Shown in pieces: positions 8,671 through 16,160 of a stretch of 64,000 bases of DNA. Made by a program: the position numbers and the translations under genes. The DNA lies in NCBI GenBank assembly GCA_900772845.1, contig CAAGSD010000061.1:1-64000 (forward strand), given 5' to 3'. The notes under the pieces are model-generated. The model did no database searches. It was not told the origin of the DNA and worked only from the letters and a program-made list of their open reading frames with translations. The stretch's first letter is position 1. Each line of letters opens with the position of its first letter. This DNA is from Lachnospiraceae bacterium (lineage in GTDB: Bacteria > Bacillota > Clostridia > Lachnospirales > Lachnospiraceae).

Positions 8671-9279
8671 ATGCAGAAGGAGCAATTTGGTATACTGTTT
8701 ACGACTTTAAGAAAGAAAAACGGGATCAGCCAGAAAGAGATGGCGGAGCGGCTGTCGGTCTCTACTTCGGCGGTAAGCAAATGGGAACATGGCAAGAATC
8801 TTCCGGATATGACGATGCTTGGCAGCATCGCCAAGACCCTTCAGGTATCCTGTGATGAATTACTGAATCCGGAAAAGACATTGGAGCGATTAGCGAATCC
8901 CGAACCGCAGAAAGAAGCCCTCTCGAAGAAAAAGCACAGGCGGATCGTAAAAATTGTCGTTTTGTTGGGAATACTGGTGATCGCTGCAGGATTGCTGTTG
9001 GGATATATGGTGAAGCATAGAGAATCTACTTTTCAGCAGATAGGTACAAGATATATCGATGATCCGGACTGGGGATATACATATGAAATTTCGTATGTGG
9101 TAAAAGGGGAAGTGACGGGTAGGAGCATTAATGAGTATTTGGATGAAGTGAGAAATGAGATGGACTGGGAAGAACTTGGTACCAATGTTGTCAAGACTTC
9201 ATATTACAGGAACAGGGAAGACGCCCTTGCGTGGAAGGAAACGGATATGAGGGGATATACATTCCTGAATGTAGAATGA
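8671..9279 (+). CDS. Membrane-anchored XRE-family regulator (paralog 1)
   Basis: 202 aa. Residues 1-65 are a helix-turn-helix domain (GISQKEMAERLSVSTSAVSKWEHGKNLPD). A basic stretch (KKKHRRIVK) and one membrane helix (VVLLGILVIAAGLLLGYMV) at about 92-112 follow, then an external domain of about 85 residues with RYIDDPDWGYTYEISYVV. It resembles the second copy at 9675 along its whole length, so the pair is a tandem duplication. The design suggests a DNA-binding protein responding to a signal outside the membrane; the signal is unknown. Ribosome site AAGGAG at about 8656. Confidence 0.85.
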   Translation: MQKEQFGILFTTLRKKNGISQKEMAERLSVSTSAVSKWEHGKNLPDMTMLGSIAKTLQVSCDELLNPEKTLERLANPEPQKEALSKKKHRRIVKIVVLLGILVIAAGLLLGYMVKHRESTFQQIGTRYIDDPDWGYTYEISYVVKGEVTGRSINEYLDEVRNEMDWEELGTNVVKTSYYRNREDALAWKETDMRGYTFLNVE

Positions 9280-9290
9280 AAGGAGCAGCT

Positions 9291-9659
9291 ATGAAGAAAA
9301 TTTTTTCAAATTACTACAAAATTATTTTGTCGGTTGTGATCCTGATTGTCCTGGTGGCACTGAAGGAGGATTACAAAACTTCTTTTGATGGGATGAGCGG
9401 AGTCCGGACGGTGGTACGTATGCTGCTCTACACGGCATGGGGATTCCTGCTGGCAACAAAGACCAGACGGGACAAAGCAAAAGGTGCGGAATATGTTGCT
9501 TTTGCCGTTGTCTGTTTGGCAGCAATCAATCTGTTAATCCCCATCTGGAGCTTCCAGATAGCGTTTTATGCTTTTGTCGCAGCTGTCCCGGGACTCTACT
9601 TTATGGTATTTATCCTGACCGGAATGTTAGGCGGTTACTTATGGGGACCGAAGGACTGA
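9291..9659 (+). CDS. Small multi-pass membrane protein between the XRE paralogs
   Basis: 122 aa, starting MKKIFSNYYK after AAAGGAGCAGCT; a longer in-frame start at 9231 would overlap the upstream gene and lacks a ribosome site. About four hydrophobic helices are visible (residues 11-24, 42-56, 66-82, 88-117), with positive residues (KTRRDKAKG) on one side. I do not recognise the family. Its place between two anchored regulators, with 11- and 15-nt gaps, indicates one transcript and a possible shared role, for example as the sensed or regulated partner. Confidence 0.7.
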   Translation: MKKIFSNYYKIILSVVILIVLVALKEDYKTSFDGMSGVRTVVRMLLYTAWGFLLATKTRRDKAKGAEYVAFAVVCLAAINLLIPIWSFQIAFYAFVAAVPGLYFMVFILTGMLGGYLWGPKD

Positions 9660-9674
9660 GGAGCAACGGACATT

Positions 9675-10283
9675 ATGCAGAAAGAGCAATTTGGTATCCT
9701 GCTTACGACTTTAAGAAAGAAAAACGGAATCAGCCAGAAGGAAATGGCAGATCGGCTGTCAGTCTCTGTTTCTGCGGTTAGTAAATGGGAGCATGGGAAA
9801 AATCTTCCGGATATGACAATACTTGGAAAGATCGCAGAGATTCTTCAGGTATCCTGTGACGAATTGATGAATCAGGAAAAGACGTTAGAGAAATTGACGA
9901 ATCCCGAAGTTCCGGAAGAAGATGCGGAGAAAAAGCGTAGCCGGATCCTAAAAATTGCAGTCCCGGCAGGGATCGCCGTGATCGTCATAATCATGGTTCT
10001 GTTATATATGGCTGTCTGTGGAAAAGCGGATTTTGAACAGGTGAGTGCCAGATATATCGATGATCCGAACTGGGGAAAAGTATATGATATCGCAGCAGTG
10101 GTGCATGGAAGAACAGATGAGGATCTTCTGATAACGTACATGGAAGAAGTAAGAGAGCAGGTAAAAGAAGGACCGGAACTGGGGACGAACATTGTCAGAA
10201 TCACTTATTTTAAGAAAAAGAGTGATGCACTAAAATGGGAAAATCCGGAAAGCTACAGTTATATTTTTCTGGATGCAGAATAG
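9675..10283 (+). CDS. Membrane-anchored XRE-family regulator (paralog 2)
   Basis: 202 aa, the same length and plan as the protein at 8671: HTH domain nearly identical over the first 60 residues (differences mainly in ADRLSVSVS and ILGKIAEI), a basic linker, one membrane helix (AVPAGIAVIVIIMVLLYMAV) and an external domain with RYIDDPNWGKVYDIAAVV. The outer domain has diverged more than the HTH, so the two copies may read related DNA sites but different signals. The duplicated start region (MQKEQFGILLTTLRKKNGISQ) marks the unit boundary. Confidence 0.85.
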   Translation: MQKEQFGILLTTLRKKNGISQKEMADRLSVSVSAVSKWEHGKNLPDMTILGKIAEILQVSCDELMNQEKTLEKLTNPEVPEEDAEKKRSRILKIAVPAGIAVIVIIMVLLYMAVCGKADFEQVSARYIDDPNWGKVYDIAAVVHGRTDEDLLITYMEEVREQVKEGPELGTNIVRITYFKKKSDALKWENPESYSYIFLDAE

Positions 10284-10373
10284 AGTGATAGACGTAATTG
10301 CGTAATGACTTTTAGTAATTCTACTGGAAAATATTATAGGGTTGGCTAACACAGAAACGGAGGGCAATCTAGA

Positions 10374-11234
10374 ATGAAAAAGAGAAGTGCATTTTTATTG
10401 AGTATATTGATTTTTGTGTTATGTGGATGTGGATCAGAAGAGACAGATCAGGATTGCCCTCCTTACTTTCAAACGATTCTTCAAGAATTTACAACTGATT
10501 GGATGGATTATAGTGTTGGAGGACATCCCACATCATCGCTGATGGAGGCTTTGGGCGATAGCGGTGTGACAAATGGTGGAAGAGAAGAAGACGGAATATT
10601 TACGTGTTTTATAAAGCAGGACAACGATGCGGAAGGTGAATATGCCTCCTTTGACTTGAAGGAACTGCTTACAGACGCAGAGGAATGGAATTGGGCATCA
10701 GCAGGTGCTTTCTGCGATGAGGACAAGGGAAAAACATATATCTGCTATTACGATTTTAATGATCTTACGGAAGCCGGAGAACGGGATCCGCAGTTGATTC
10801 TGGTGGAATTTGACACGGATCAGCCAACGAACTACCGTGCAACACCTTATTCTGTGGAACCTAGAGACAGCTTTAGCTGGTACTGTGAGTGTTACCGGAT
10901 TGACGATAATCTGTACGTTGCAGGTGAGGACACATTGGGAGTTATCAATCTGAGCACTGGGGAGTTTGAATATTGCAGGGATGAATACGCCTTGGCAGAA
11001 GAATTTGCACAGAAGGTAATTGGAGAAGAAACATATTATATGCGTACCTTTCGCGCTATCCTACAACAAGATGATGTGACCGTATATTCAGCAGAGATAG
11101 CAGAAGCAAATGATTCTCCAGCGGTCGGAATGATTTTTGTTGCCATCAGGGATAATCAGCCGATTTCTTATATGAGTATTGACTTAACATCCGAGGATAT
11201 TGGACATGGTGTAGAAATTGAAACAGTAGAATAG
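10374..11234 (+). CDS. Putative lipoprotein of unknown function
   Basis: 286 aa. The N-terminus is a lipoprotein signal peptide: MKKRSAFLLSILIFVLCGCGSEE, with LCGC as lipobox (lipid-modified Cys at about 18). The rest is an acidic, soluble, beta-rich external domain with no motif I recognise. Ribosome site GGAGGGCAAT upstream. It is separated by 90 nt from the XRE cluster and is AT-richer than core genes, in keeping with an accessory region. Its 3' end overlaps a degraded toxin gene on the other strand. Confidence 0.7.
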   Translation: MKKRSAFLLSILIFVLCGCGSEETDQDCPPYFQTILQEFTTDWMDYSVGGHPTSSLMEALGDSGVTNGGREEDGIFTCFIKQDNDAEGEYASFDLKELLTDAEEWNWASAGAFCDEDKGKTYICYYDFNDLTEAGERDPQLILVEFDTDQPTNYRATPYSVEPRDSFSWYCECYRIDDNLYVAGEDTLGVINLSTGEFEYCRDEYALAEEFAQKVIGEETYYMRTFRAILQQDDVTVYSAEIAEANDSPAVGMIFVAIRDNQPISYMSIDLTSEDIGHGVEIETVE

Positions 11235-11239
11235 AACTT

Positions 11240-11352
11240 TGAAAAAAGTCCAGCGGCCGAAGAGCACATTCTTCACCATTATCGCGAACGCACCGGTAGG
11301 TATATTCTTCAAGAACAGTATTGGCTGCTGGAGAAATATCAACAGCGTACAT
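11240..11352 (-). pseudogene. RelE/ParE-like toxin, truncated
   Basis: Reads MYAVDISPAANTVLEEYTYRC..., which resembles the start of RelE/ParE-type toxins (short strand, then the first long helix). The likeness stops after ALRPLDFF at about 11240, where the frame runs into the reverse complement of the lipoprotein gene. A toxin of this family needs about 90-100 residues, so only about 38 remain. It starts 4 nt after the small ORF at 11357-11476, as a toxin would follow its antitoxin. Family assignment is tentative. Confidence 0.4.
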
Positions 11353-11356
11353 AGTA

Positions 11357-11476
11357 TTATCTTCTTAACGCAGACCTGAGTTTGGCAGAAGCACTTCTGG
11401 CTGGAATATCAGCAATTCCAGATTTTCTAAGTTCTTCTACTTCAATCAGCTTTTCGTGTAGTTCTAATTGAGTCAT
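11357..11476 (-). CDS. Small antitoxin-like protein next to the toxin remnant
   Basis: 39 aa, MTQLELHEKLIEVEELRKSG to a basic C-terminus (SAKLRSALRR). Charged, helix-forming and ending just before a RelE-like remnant, it resembles antitoxins of type II systems. No good ribosome site is visible, and with the toxin truncated it may be non-functional. No sequence signature proves the family. Confidence 0.3.
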   Translation of the reverse strand: MTQLELHEKLIEVEELRKSGIADIPARSASAKLRSALRR

Positions 11477-11908
11477 ACTATATGTTATGGATATTCGCAA
11501 TGCATATATAAAAATCGCTAATAAAACCTATACTAGTAGAAACACAATCTGTTGCTTCAGATACAGGTTTGCAATGGCAGACAGCACAGGAATCCGAGAA
11601 GAACTTGTTCTTGCACTTGTCACCTCCCGCATAAAAATAAGGCAGGAAGTTAAAAGGGGGAGCCTTTCCTGCGTCGTGTGTGAATGATACCAGTTATTCA
11701 CGTTTCATATTGTAGCATAGTAAAGTGACAATGAAAATCGCAAAGCCGTGCCATGCGAGGACAGTTTAGTGCTAATGTTGTGCCACAAAAGACTATTGAT
11801 TTTTCGGAGTACTTTTGCAACAATACATAGGAAATATTATGTTACGGTTTATGAAAAGGAAAAATATATGATTTTCATCATATGGAACACTAACAGTTAA
11901 AGGGATAG
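11477..11908. other. Non-coding gap in the accessory region
   Basis: No supportable gene. A hairpin, GCAGGAA (about 11650) with TTTCCTGC (about 11668), lies near the middle. The base composition is AT-rich, and the region reads like decayed sequence between accessory genes. Confidence 0.4.
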
Positions 11909-11914
11909 TTGGTA

Positions 11915-12112
11915 ATGCTTATGGAAAATAGTAATATCGAGATTATAGGTGGAGGATTGTTTTTTACAGAAATAGAGGTCCAAAATGACAATGAGAAGTT
12001 TGTGCCTTCTGAATCTGATAAAGAGGCAATTAGAAAAAATATTGAAGAGATAGAATGCTTGAAAACGAAAAAGAAAATCTTCTGTCAATGTGTTTGCCCA
12101 AAACACAAATGA
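11915..12112 (+). CDS. Small hypothetical protein, possibly a broken gene
   Basis: 65 aa (MLMENSNIEIIGGGLFFTEI...), charged, no recognised motif. Upstream AAAGGGATAG is a fair ribosome site. After residue 55 the adjacent frame continues for about 40 codons (SVNVFAQNTNDAIDN...) to a stop at about 12190, so the gene may have suffered a frameshift near 12075. Low confidence that it is expressed as shown. Confidence 0.3.
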   Translation: MLMENSNIEIIGGGLFFTEIEVQNDNEKFVPSESDKEAIRKNIEEIECLKTKKKIFCQCVCPKHK

Positions 12113-12289
12113 TGCTATAGATAATGTGTATTGTGAACCAATATTTTATGAAAAAGCTATTATATGGTGCTACAAGTGGAGAATATATTGAAAATACAAT
12201 CGCCGTTGGTATAGGAGGTAAAGATTCTGTATTGGAATAAAAATAAGAAAAATTATATAGCAGTTATTTTCGGAGGAATCCTCATACTT

Positions 12290-12787
12290 GTGATATTATG
12301 CCTGGGAGATTATGGGATACGATATTACAATGCACCAATAGAAAAAGATTATAAATATATCGGTACGGGAATGCTGGTGCGTTTGAGCGATTTTACGAAT
12401 GGCGAATTAGTATCGGTAGAGATGCGTGGAAAGACAGCGCATTATATCTGGGGAAATCAAGAAGATTATATTCAGGGGAACGTGTGGGTAAATGGAGAAA
12501 AAATTTTCGGAAAAGATGATATGGAAATTGTGGGTCTGTTTATAAATGCAGAACCATACTATTCCTGTATAACAAGTACTGAGAAAAACAATCTTGGAAA
12601 TATGTTCATTATCTCCAAAGATCTGCAAACCATATTATGTGGAGTAGCAATCGATGAAGAAGAGTTTTTGTTAGTTACACCAGCAGAGGATGGCACAACG
12701 GCAAATAATATAATAAAAGCAGCCGAAAAACAGTCCCAGGCATTTTCTCAATGGTTATCGAATGCACGTATAGGAATAACGGATTGA
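12290..12787 (+). CDS. Anchored hypothetical protein with unclear start
   Basis: 165 aa from the first standard start (GTG 12290). The same frame is open upstream to a stop at 12212 and encodes a convincing membrane anchor (NYIAVIFGGILILVILC) preceded by Lys/Asn-rich residues. A strong AGGAGG (12213-12218) is 8 nt before CTG 12227, with no ATG, GTG or TTG in frame, so translation may begin at CTG/ATT or the original start codon was lost. The outer part contains SDFTNGELVSVEMRGKTAHY and ends in a helix (AAEKQSQAFSQWLSN). Family unknown. Confidence 0.5.
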   Translation: MILCLGDYGIRYYNAPIEKDYKYIGTGMLVRLSDFTNGELVSVEMRGKTAHYIWGNQEDYIQGNVWVNGEKIFGKDDMEIVGLFINAEPYYSCITSTEKNNLGNMFIISKDLQTILCGVAIDEEEFLLVTPAEDGTTANNIIKAAEKQSQAFSQWLSNARIGITD

Positions 12788-12952
12788 TTTTCTGTTATAT
12801 GATAAGTTATCAAGCACATTTGATTATAGCTAGTTCATTAGCAGGCATGCCTGTGAAAGCAATGGAATCACAACAAAGTAATGAAATTACAAGTGGTAGA
12901 TAATTTAACAAACGAGATAATAGAATATGATATGACATTGGCGGAGGTGCCT
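12788..12952 (+). other. Gap with a possible secretory-gene remnant
   Basis: An ATG at 12799 opens a 34-codon frame to 12903 that reads like the end of a signal peptide (IIASSLAGMPVKAMES); the +1 frame continues (NLTNEIIEYDMTLAEVP) towards the next gene. It may be the 5' remnant of a deleted exported protein. Weak evidence. Confidence 0.2.
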
Positions 12953-14017
12953 ATGGGTAAAAAATGGATTGTGGGTCTGATGATTTTAACAACATTATGG
13001 GCAATGACCGGTTGTGGAAAGCGGGAGATGATCCGCTGCGAATACACAAATGAGGCAGCAGGGTTTACCTTAAGCATAGACAGACCGGTAGAATGGACAG
13101 CGAAGCTTCAGGAAGGGTGGCCTGCGACCGAGACAGAGGAAGCCAGCCCGGACGAGGGAATCCGGATTTATACGGATGACAGCCAGGAGAGCAGCATCTA
13201 TTTTTGCAACAGTTTTTCTCCTTATTATGCAGGGGATGAAAATGATCTGGAGACCGTAGAAGTGAATGAGGAACTCACGGCACTTCATGGAATCGAAATG
13301 AGCGGTGAATGGATAAGCGAATCCTATGTTTTTAAAGGGGATTTCACCGGTCAGGGATTCTATAACATTACCATCTCTATGTCACAAAAGGATTATAAAA
13401 AATATAAAAAGATCATCTCACAGATGGTTGCCAGCTGCCAGATCCGTGAATGGGAGCCGGAGAATGCAACGGTATCGGAAAGCATTGAAAATGTAGAAAA
13501 TAATGATTTGATGATTCGGGGAACGCTGTTAGACAGAGAGAGCGAGAGTGCTGTCTATAACGATATCACCGGACTGTTAAATGAAAGATATGATTTGCTG
13601 AACGAGTTATTAAGTGCGTGGGATTCCACGGTAGACAGCAGGGACAGCATTTCCGTAAATCTGCCAGATGGCCGGGAGACGGTAATGTACCGTGTGAAGG
13701 TGACGGACTCCTGGGAGTATTATGAACAAAAGGCTGAAGATATCTATGATGATATTTATATACAGGAAGTTTTTACCCCTTGCTACCTGGGAAATCTATA
13801 CGCCGAAGTGGATGACAAATTGTATCGTGCAGAAGCGGATGGTTTCGTCTGGGGCATTGATGAAGACTCCATCAAAATATGGAAGCAGGATTGGGGTAAC
13901 CGTTATATAGTGACCGCAAAAGAGCAAAATGAGATGACTACGGATGTGCTGTTTATTATAAGAAAAGAAGATACGGATAACAAATACAAAATCGTAGATG
14001 AAGTCGAGATGAATTAG
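12953..14017 (+). CDS. Putative lipoprotein of unknown function
   Basis: 354 aa starting MGKKWIVGLMILTTLWAMTGCGK after a GGAGGTGCCT site; a longer in-frame start at 12881 would bury the signal peptide. The lipobox is MTGC (Cys at about 20). Residues 30-165 form one acidic domain (YTNEAAGFTLSIDRPVEW...) like a substrate-binding or PsbP/PrcB-like fold, and the rest contains DLLNELLSAWDSTVDSR. I do not recognise the family. A terminator-like hairpin follows at 14031. Confidence 0.7.
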   Translation: MGKKWIVGLMILTTLWAMTGCGKREMIRCEYTNEAAGFTLSIDRPVEWTAKLQEGWPATETEEASPDEGIRIYTDDSQESSIYFCNSFSPYYAGDENDLETVEVNEELTALHGIEMSGEWISESYVFKGDFTGQGFYNITISMSQKDYKKYKKIISQMVASCQIREWEPENATVSESIENVENNDLMIRGTLLDRESESAVYNDITGLLNERYDLLNELLSAWDSTVDSRDSISVNLPDGRETVMYRVKVTDSWEYYEQKAEDIYDDIYIQEVFTPCYLGNLYAEVDDKLYRAEADGFVWGIDEDSIKIWKQDWGNRYIVTAKEQNEMTTDVLFIIRKEDTDNKYKIVDEVEMN

Positions 14018-14030
14018 TGATTGTTGTGAA

Positions 14031-14084
14031 AATAAAGTCTGATATGTAATTTGGAGTTAAGCCAAATTAGTATGAGACTTTATT
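14031..14084 (+). terminator. Terminator-like double hairpin
   Basis: AATAAAGTCT (14031-14040) pairs with AGACTTTATT (14075-14084); inside it AATTTGG (14048-14054) pairs with CCAAATT (14062-14068). It lies 14 nt after the lipoprotein stop. Confidence 0.55.
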
Positions 14085-14131
14085 TGTGATTATTTATTGT
14101 AAAGATGTATATAATAATACAGACATAAAAA

Positions 14132-14161
14132 TTGACAATAAAAGTATAAATATGGTACACT
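14132..14161 (+). promoter_or_regulatory. Promoter of the AbiE operon
   Basis: TTGACA (14132-14137), 18 nt, TACACT (14156-14161), just before GGAGGTGA and the ATG at 14180. The leader is short, so AbiEi-type autoregulation would act here. Confidence 0.55.
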
Positions 14162-14179
14162 TTACATGGAGGTGAGTGT

Positions 14180-14806
14180 ATGATAAAAGACTACCTGATA
14201 GACAATTATGGATATAATGAACCGATTTTTCTAAATGATTTATTGGTGGAAGGAATTTCTGAAAATGCCGTACGACAGTCGGTAAAAAGACTTGTGGCAT
14301 ACGGTTTCCTGGAAAGATATGATAGCGGAATATATTATATTCCGAAGAGTGGAGGATTACTTGGGAAGAGTTATTTGGATCCGTCTATAGTTATTATGCG
14401 TAAATATGTGGAAAATAATTCAAATAAATATGGATATATTACCGGGTTGTCTTTTGCAAATCAATTAGGTCTGACAACACAGATGCCGGCAGTTATCGAA
14501 ATTGTTACGAATCGTGAAGCTACGAATGGACGCACACTCATGGTTGGTAATCAAAAGGTGCGGGTGAAAAAATCAGCTATTCCTGTATCAGAGGACAATG
14601 CTGAATTGTTGCAATTGCTTGACAGCGTAGGACAGGCGGAAAAATATACAGAACTGACGATGAAAGAGACGGTGGAGATTTTAAGTGCTTATATCAGAAA
14701 GAAAAAATTTACAAAGGAACAGCTGTCGGATGTATCGTCAGCTCTAACCGGAGCGACCGCTAAAAAATTGATTGAATGGGGGATGATCTATGAATTTGCA
14801 TCATGA
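14180..14806 (+). CDS. AbiEi-type antitoxin/regulator of a type IV toxin-antitoxin pair
   Basis: 208 aa. The N-terminal 60 residues are a winged-helix domain (NDLLVEGISENAVRQSVKRL, then GFLERYDSGIYYIPK) typical of AbiEi antitoxins, followed by the C-terminal antitoxin domain. It would repress its own promoter and counter the toxin next to it without direct binding, as in type IV systems. The stop overlaps the toxin start by 17 nt. Known AbiE systems act in phage abortive infection; here this role is inferred from family and pairing. Confidence 0.8.
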   Translation: MIKDYLIDNYGYNEPIFLNDLLVEGISENAVRQSVKRLVAYGFLERYDSGIYYIPKSGGLLGKSYLDPSIVIMRKYVENNSNKYGYITGLSFANQLGLTTQMPAVIEIVTNREATNGRTLMVGNQKVRVKKSAIPVSEDNAELLQLLDSVGQAEKYTELTMKETVEILSAYIRKKKFTKEQLSDVSSALTGATAKKLIEWGMIYEFAS

Positions 14807-15704
14807 TAAAGATGCATTTGAGGAATTATTGATTGGTGCGGCTAACGAGTTGGCAATTCCTACAAATATCATTGAAAAAGATTACTATGTGACGATTGTA
14901 TTGAAATCATTGTCAGAGAAATTGAAAGATATGGTTTTCAAAGGAGGGACGTCACTTACAAAATGTTATCAACTGTTAGACAGATTTTCAGAGGACATTG
15001 ATATATCCTATACAGCAGAATCCGGTATACCTGGAGAAGCAAGAAAAAGACAGCTGAAAAATGCGGTAGTTGCCACTATGGAGGAATTAAACTTTCCAAT
15101 CACAAACATAGAGGATACAAGAAGCAGAAGACACTATAACTGTTATAGGGCAGCATATCCATCCATATATGAACAGTCAGGGATACTGAAACCGGGGCTT
15201 GTGGTGGAAACCTATGTTGCATTGCTCCCGTTTCCGACGGCAAAGCAAATGGTTGATAACTATATCTACCGTTTCTTGAAAAAAATAAATCGTTTAGATT
15301 TAGCAGAGACTTATGATCTGATGCCCTTTGCAATTACAACACAGACGATAGAGAGAACCCTGGTTGATAAAGTATTTGCGTTGTGTGATTATTACATGCA
15401 GGGAGAAACAGAGCGCCATTCAAGACATTTGTATGATATCTATAAGATTGTAAATTCTATAGGAGTTACAGAGAAAACGGCAAAACTTATCCCAGAGGTC
15501 AGGGAAGTACGCGCAGAGTTGCCTATTTGTCCTTCTGCAAAAGAGGGTGTTTGTATTACAAATATATTGAATGAAATAATCAAAAACCAGGCGTATAAGT
15601 CAGATTATGAAAATATTACTCTGGGATTATTGTTTGTTCCGGAAATATATGATACGGTAATTCAAAGTTTGAAACAGCTGGCAGATAGCGGAATCTGGGA
15701 TTAA
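14790..15704 (+). CDS. AbiEii/AbiGii-family nucleotidyltransferase toxin
   Basis: 304 aa with the family's nucleotidyltransferase signature: VFKGGTSLTKCYQLLDRFSEDIDISY at about residues 50-75, where GGTSL and the DID pair hold the metals. A later conserved block is VETYVALLPFP. Family members transfer nucleotides to RNA (tRNA acceptor stems in related MenT toxins) and slow growth until the phage is blocked. It is intact, keeps the catalytic residues and is translationally coupled to the antitoxin. Confidence 0.85.
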   Translation: MNLHHDKDAFEELLIGAANELAIPTNIIEKDYYVTIVLKSLSEKLKDMVFKGGTSLTKCYQLLDRFSEDIDISYTAESGIPGEARKRQLKNAVVATMEELNFPITNIEDTRSRRHYNCYRAAYPSIYEQSGILKPGLVVETYVALLPFPTAKQMVDNYIYRFLKKINRLDLAETYDLMPFAITTQTIERTLVDKVFALCDYYMQGETERHSRHLYDIYKIVNSIGVTEKTAKLIPEVREVRAELPICPSAKEGVCITNILNEIIKNQAYKSDYENITLGLLFVPEIYDTVIQSLKQLADSGIWD

Positions 15705-15754
15705 GTGGAGTAGAAAAGGATTATATCATCAGTGACAGCTTTGAAAAATAAATA

Positions 15755-15815
15755 TTGACATATATAGATAGCCGATATATATTATAGACAACGATATATA
15801 TCGGCTATCTATATA
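15755..15815 (+). promoter_or_regulatory. PadR promoter with perfect 20-bp operator dyad
   Basis: TTGACA (15755-15760), 17 nt, TATATT (15778-15783). A perfect 20-bp inverted repeat (15761-15780 and 15796-15815; core ATAGATAGCCGATATA) has its left arm between -35 and -10 and its right arm in the leader next to AAGGAGG. Binding of PadR here would block RNA polymerase, so the gene likely represses itself and the gene downstream. Confidence 0.8.
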
Positions 15816-15828
15816 AGGAGGACAAAAA

Positions 15829-16158
15829 ATGGCTGTGGACAAATCACTGATGTCGGGAAGTATGACGATGCTTCTGCTCAGATTACTGGCGGAGAAGGAT
15901 ATGTACGGATACGAGATGATCGATACATTGCGGAAAAAATCCTGTAATGTGTTCGAGTTAAAAGCAGGTACGCTGTATCCGCTGTTGCACGGGCTGGAAG
16001 CGAAGGGCCTGCTTACGGTATATGAGCAGGAATATGCTGGCAAGACGAGGAAGTATTACAGTATTACGAAGGAAGGCAGAAAACTACTGGAAACGAAAAA
16101 AGCGGAGTGGATGGAATATCAGTCTGCAGTGACCAGTGTTCTGGCAATGGGGGTATAA
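15829..16158 (+). CDS. PadR-family transcriptional regulator
   Basis: 109 aa, complete winged-helix PadR protein: MLLLRLLAEKDMYGYEMIDTL, then LKAGTLYPLLHGLEAKGLL and the wing YAGKTRKYYSITKEGRKLL. Strong ribosome site (AAGGAGGAC). It is expressed from the dyad promoter just upstream and its stop is 2 nt before the next start, so it most likely controls the membrane protein that follows, a pairing common for PadR proteins and DUF1700/permease-prefix proteins. Confidence 0.92.
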   Translation: MAVDKSLMSGSMTMLLLRLLAEKDMYGYEMIDTLRKKSCNVFELKAGTLYPLLHGLEAKGLLTVYEQEYAGKTRKYYSITKEGRKLLETKKAEWMEYQSAVTSVLAMGV

Positions 16159-16160
16159 GG

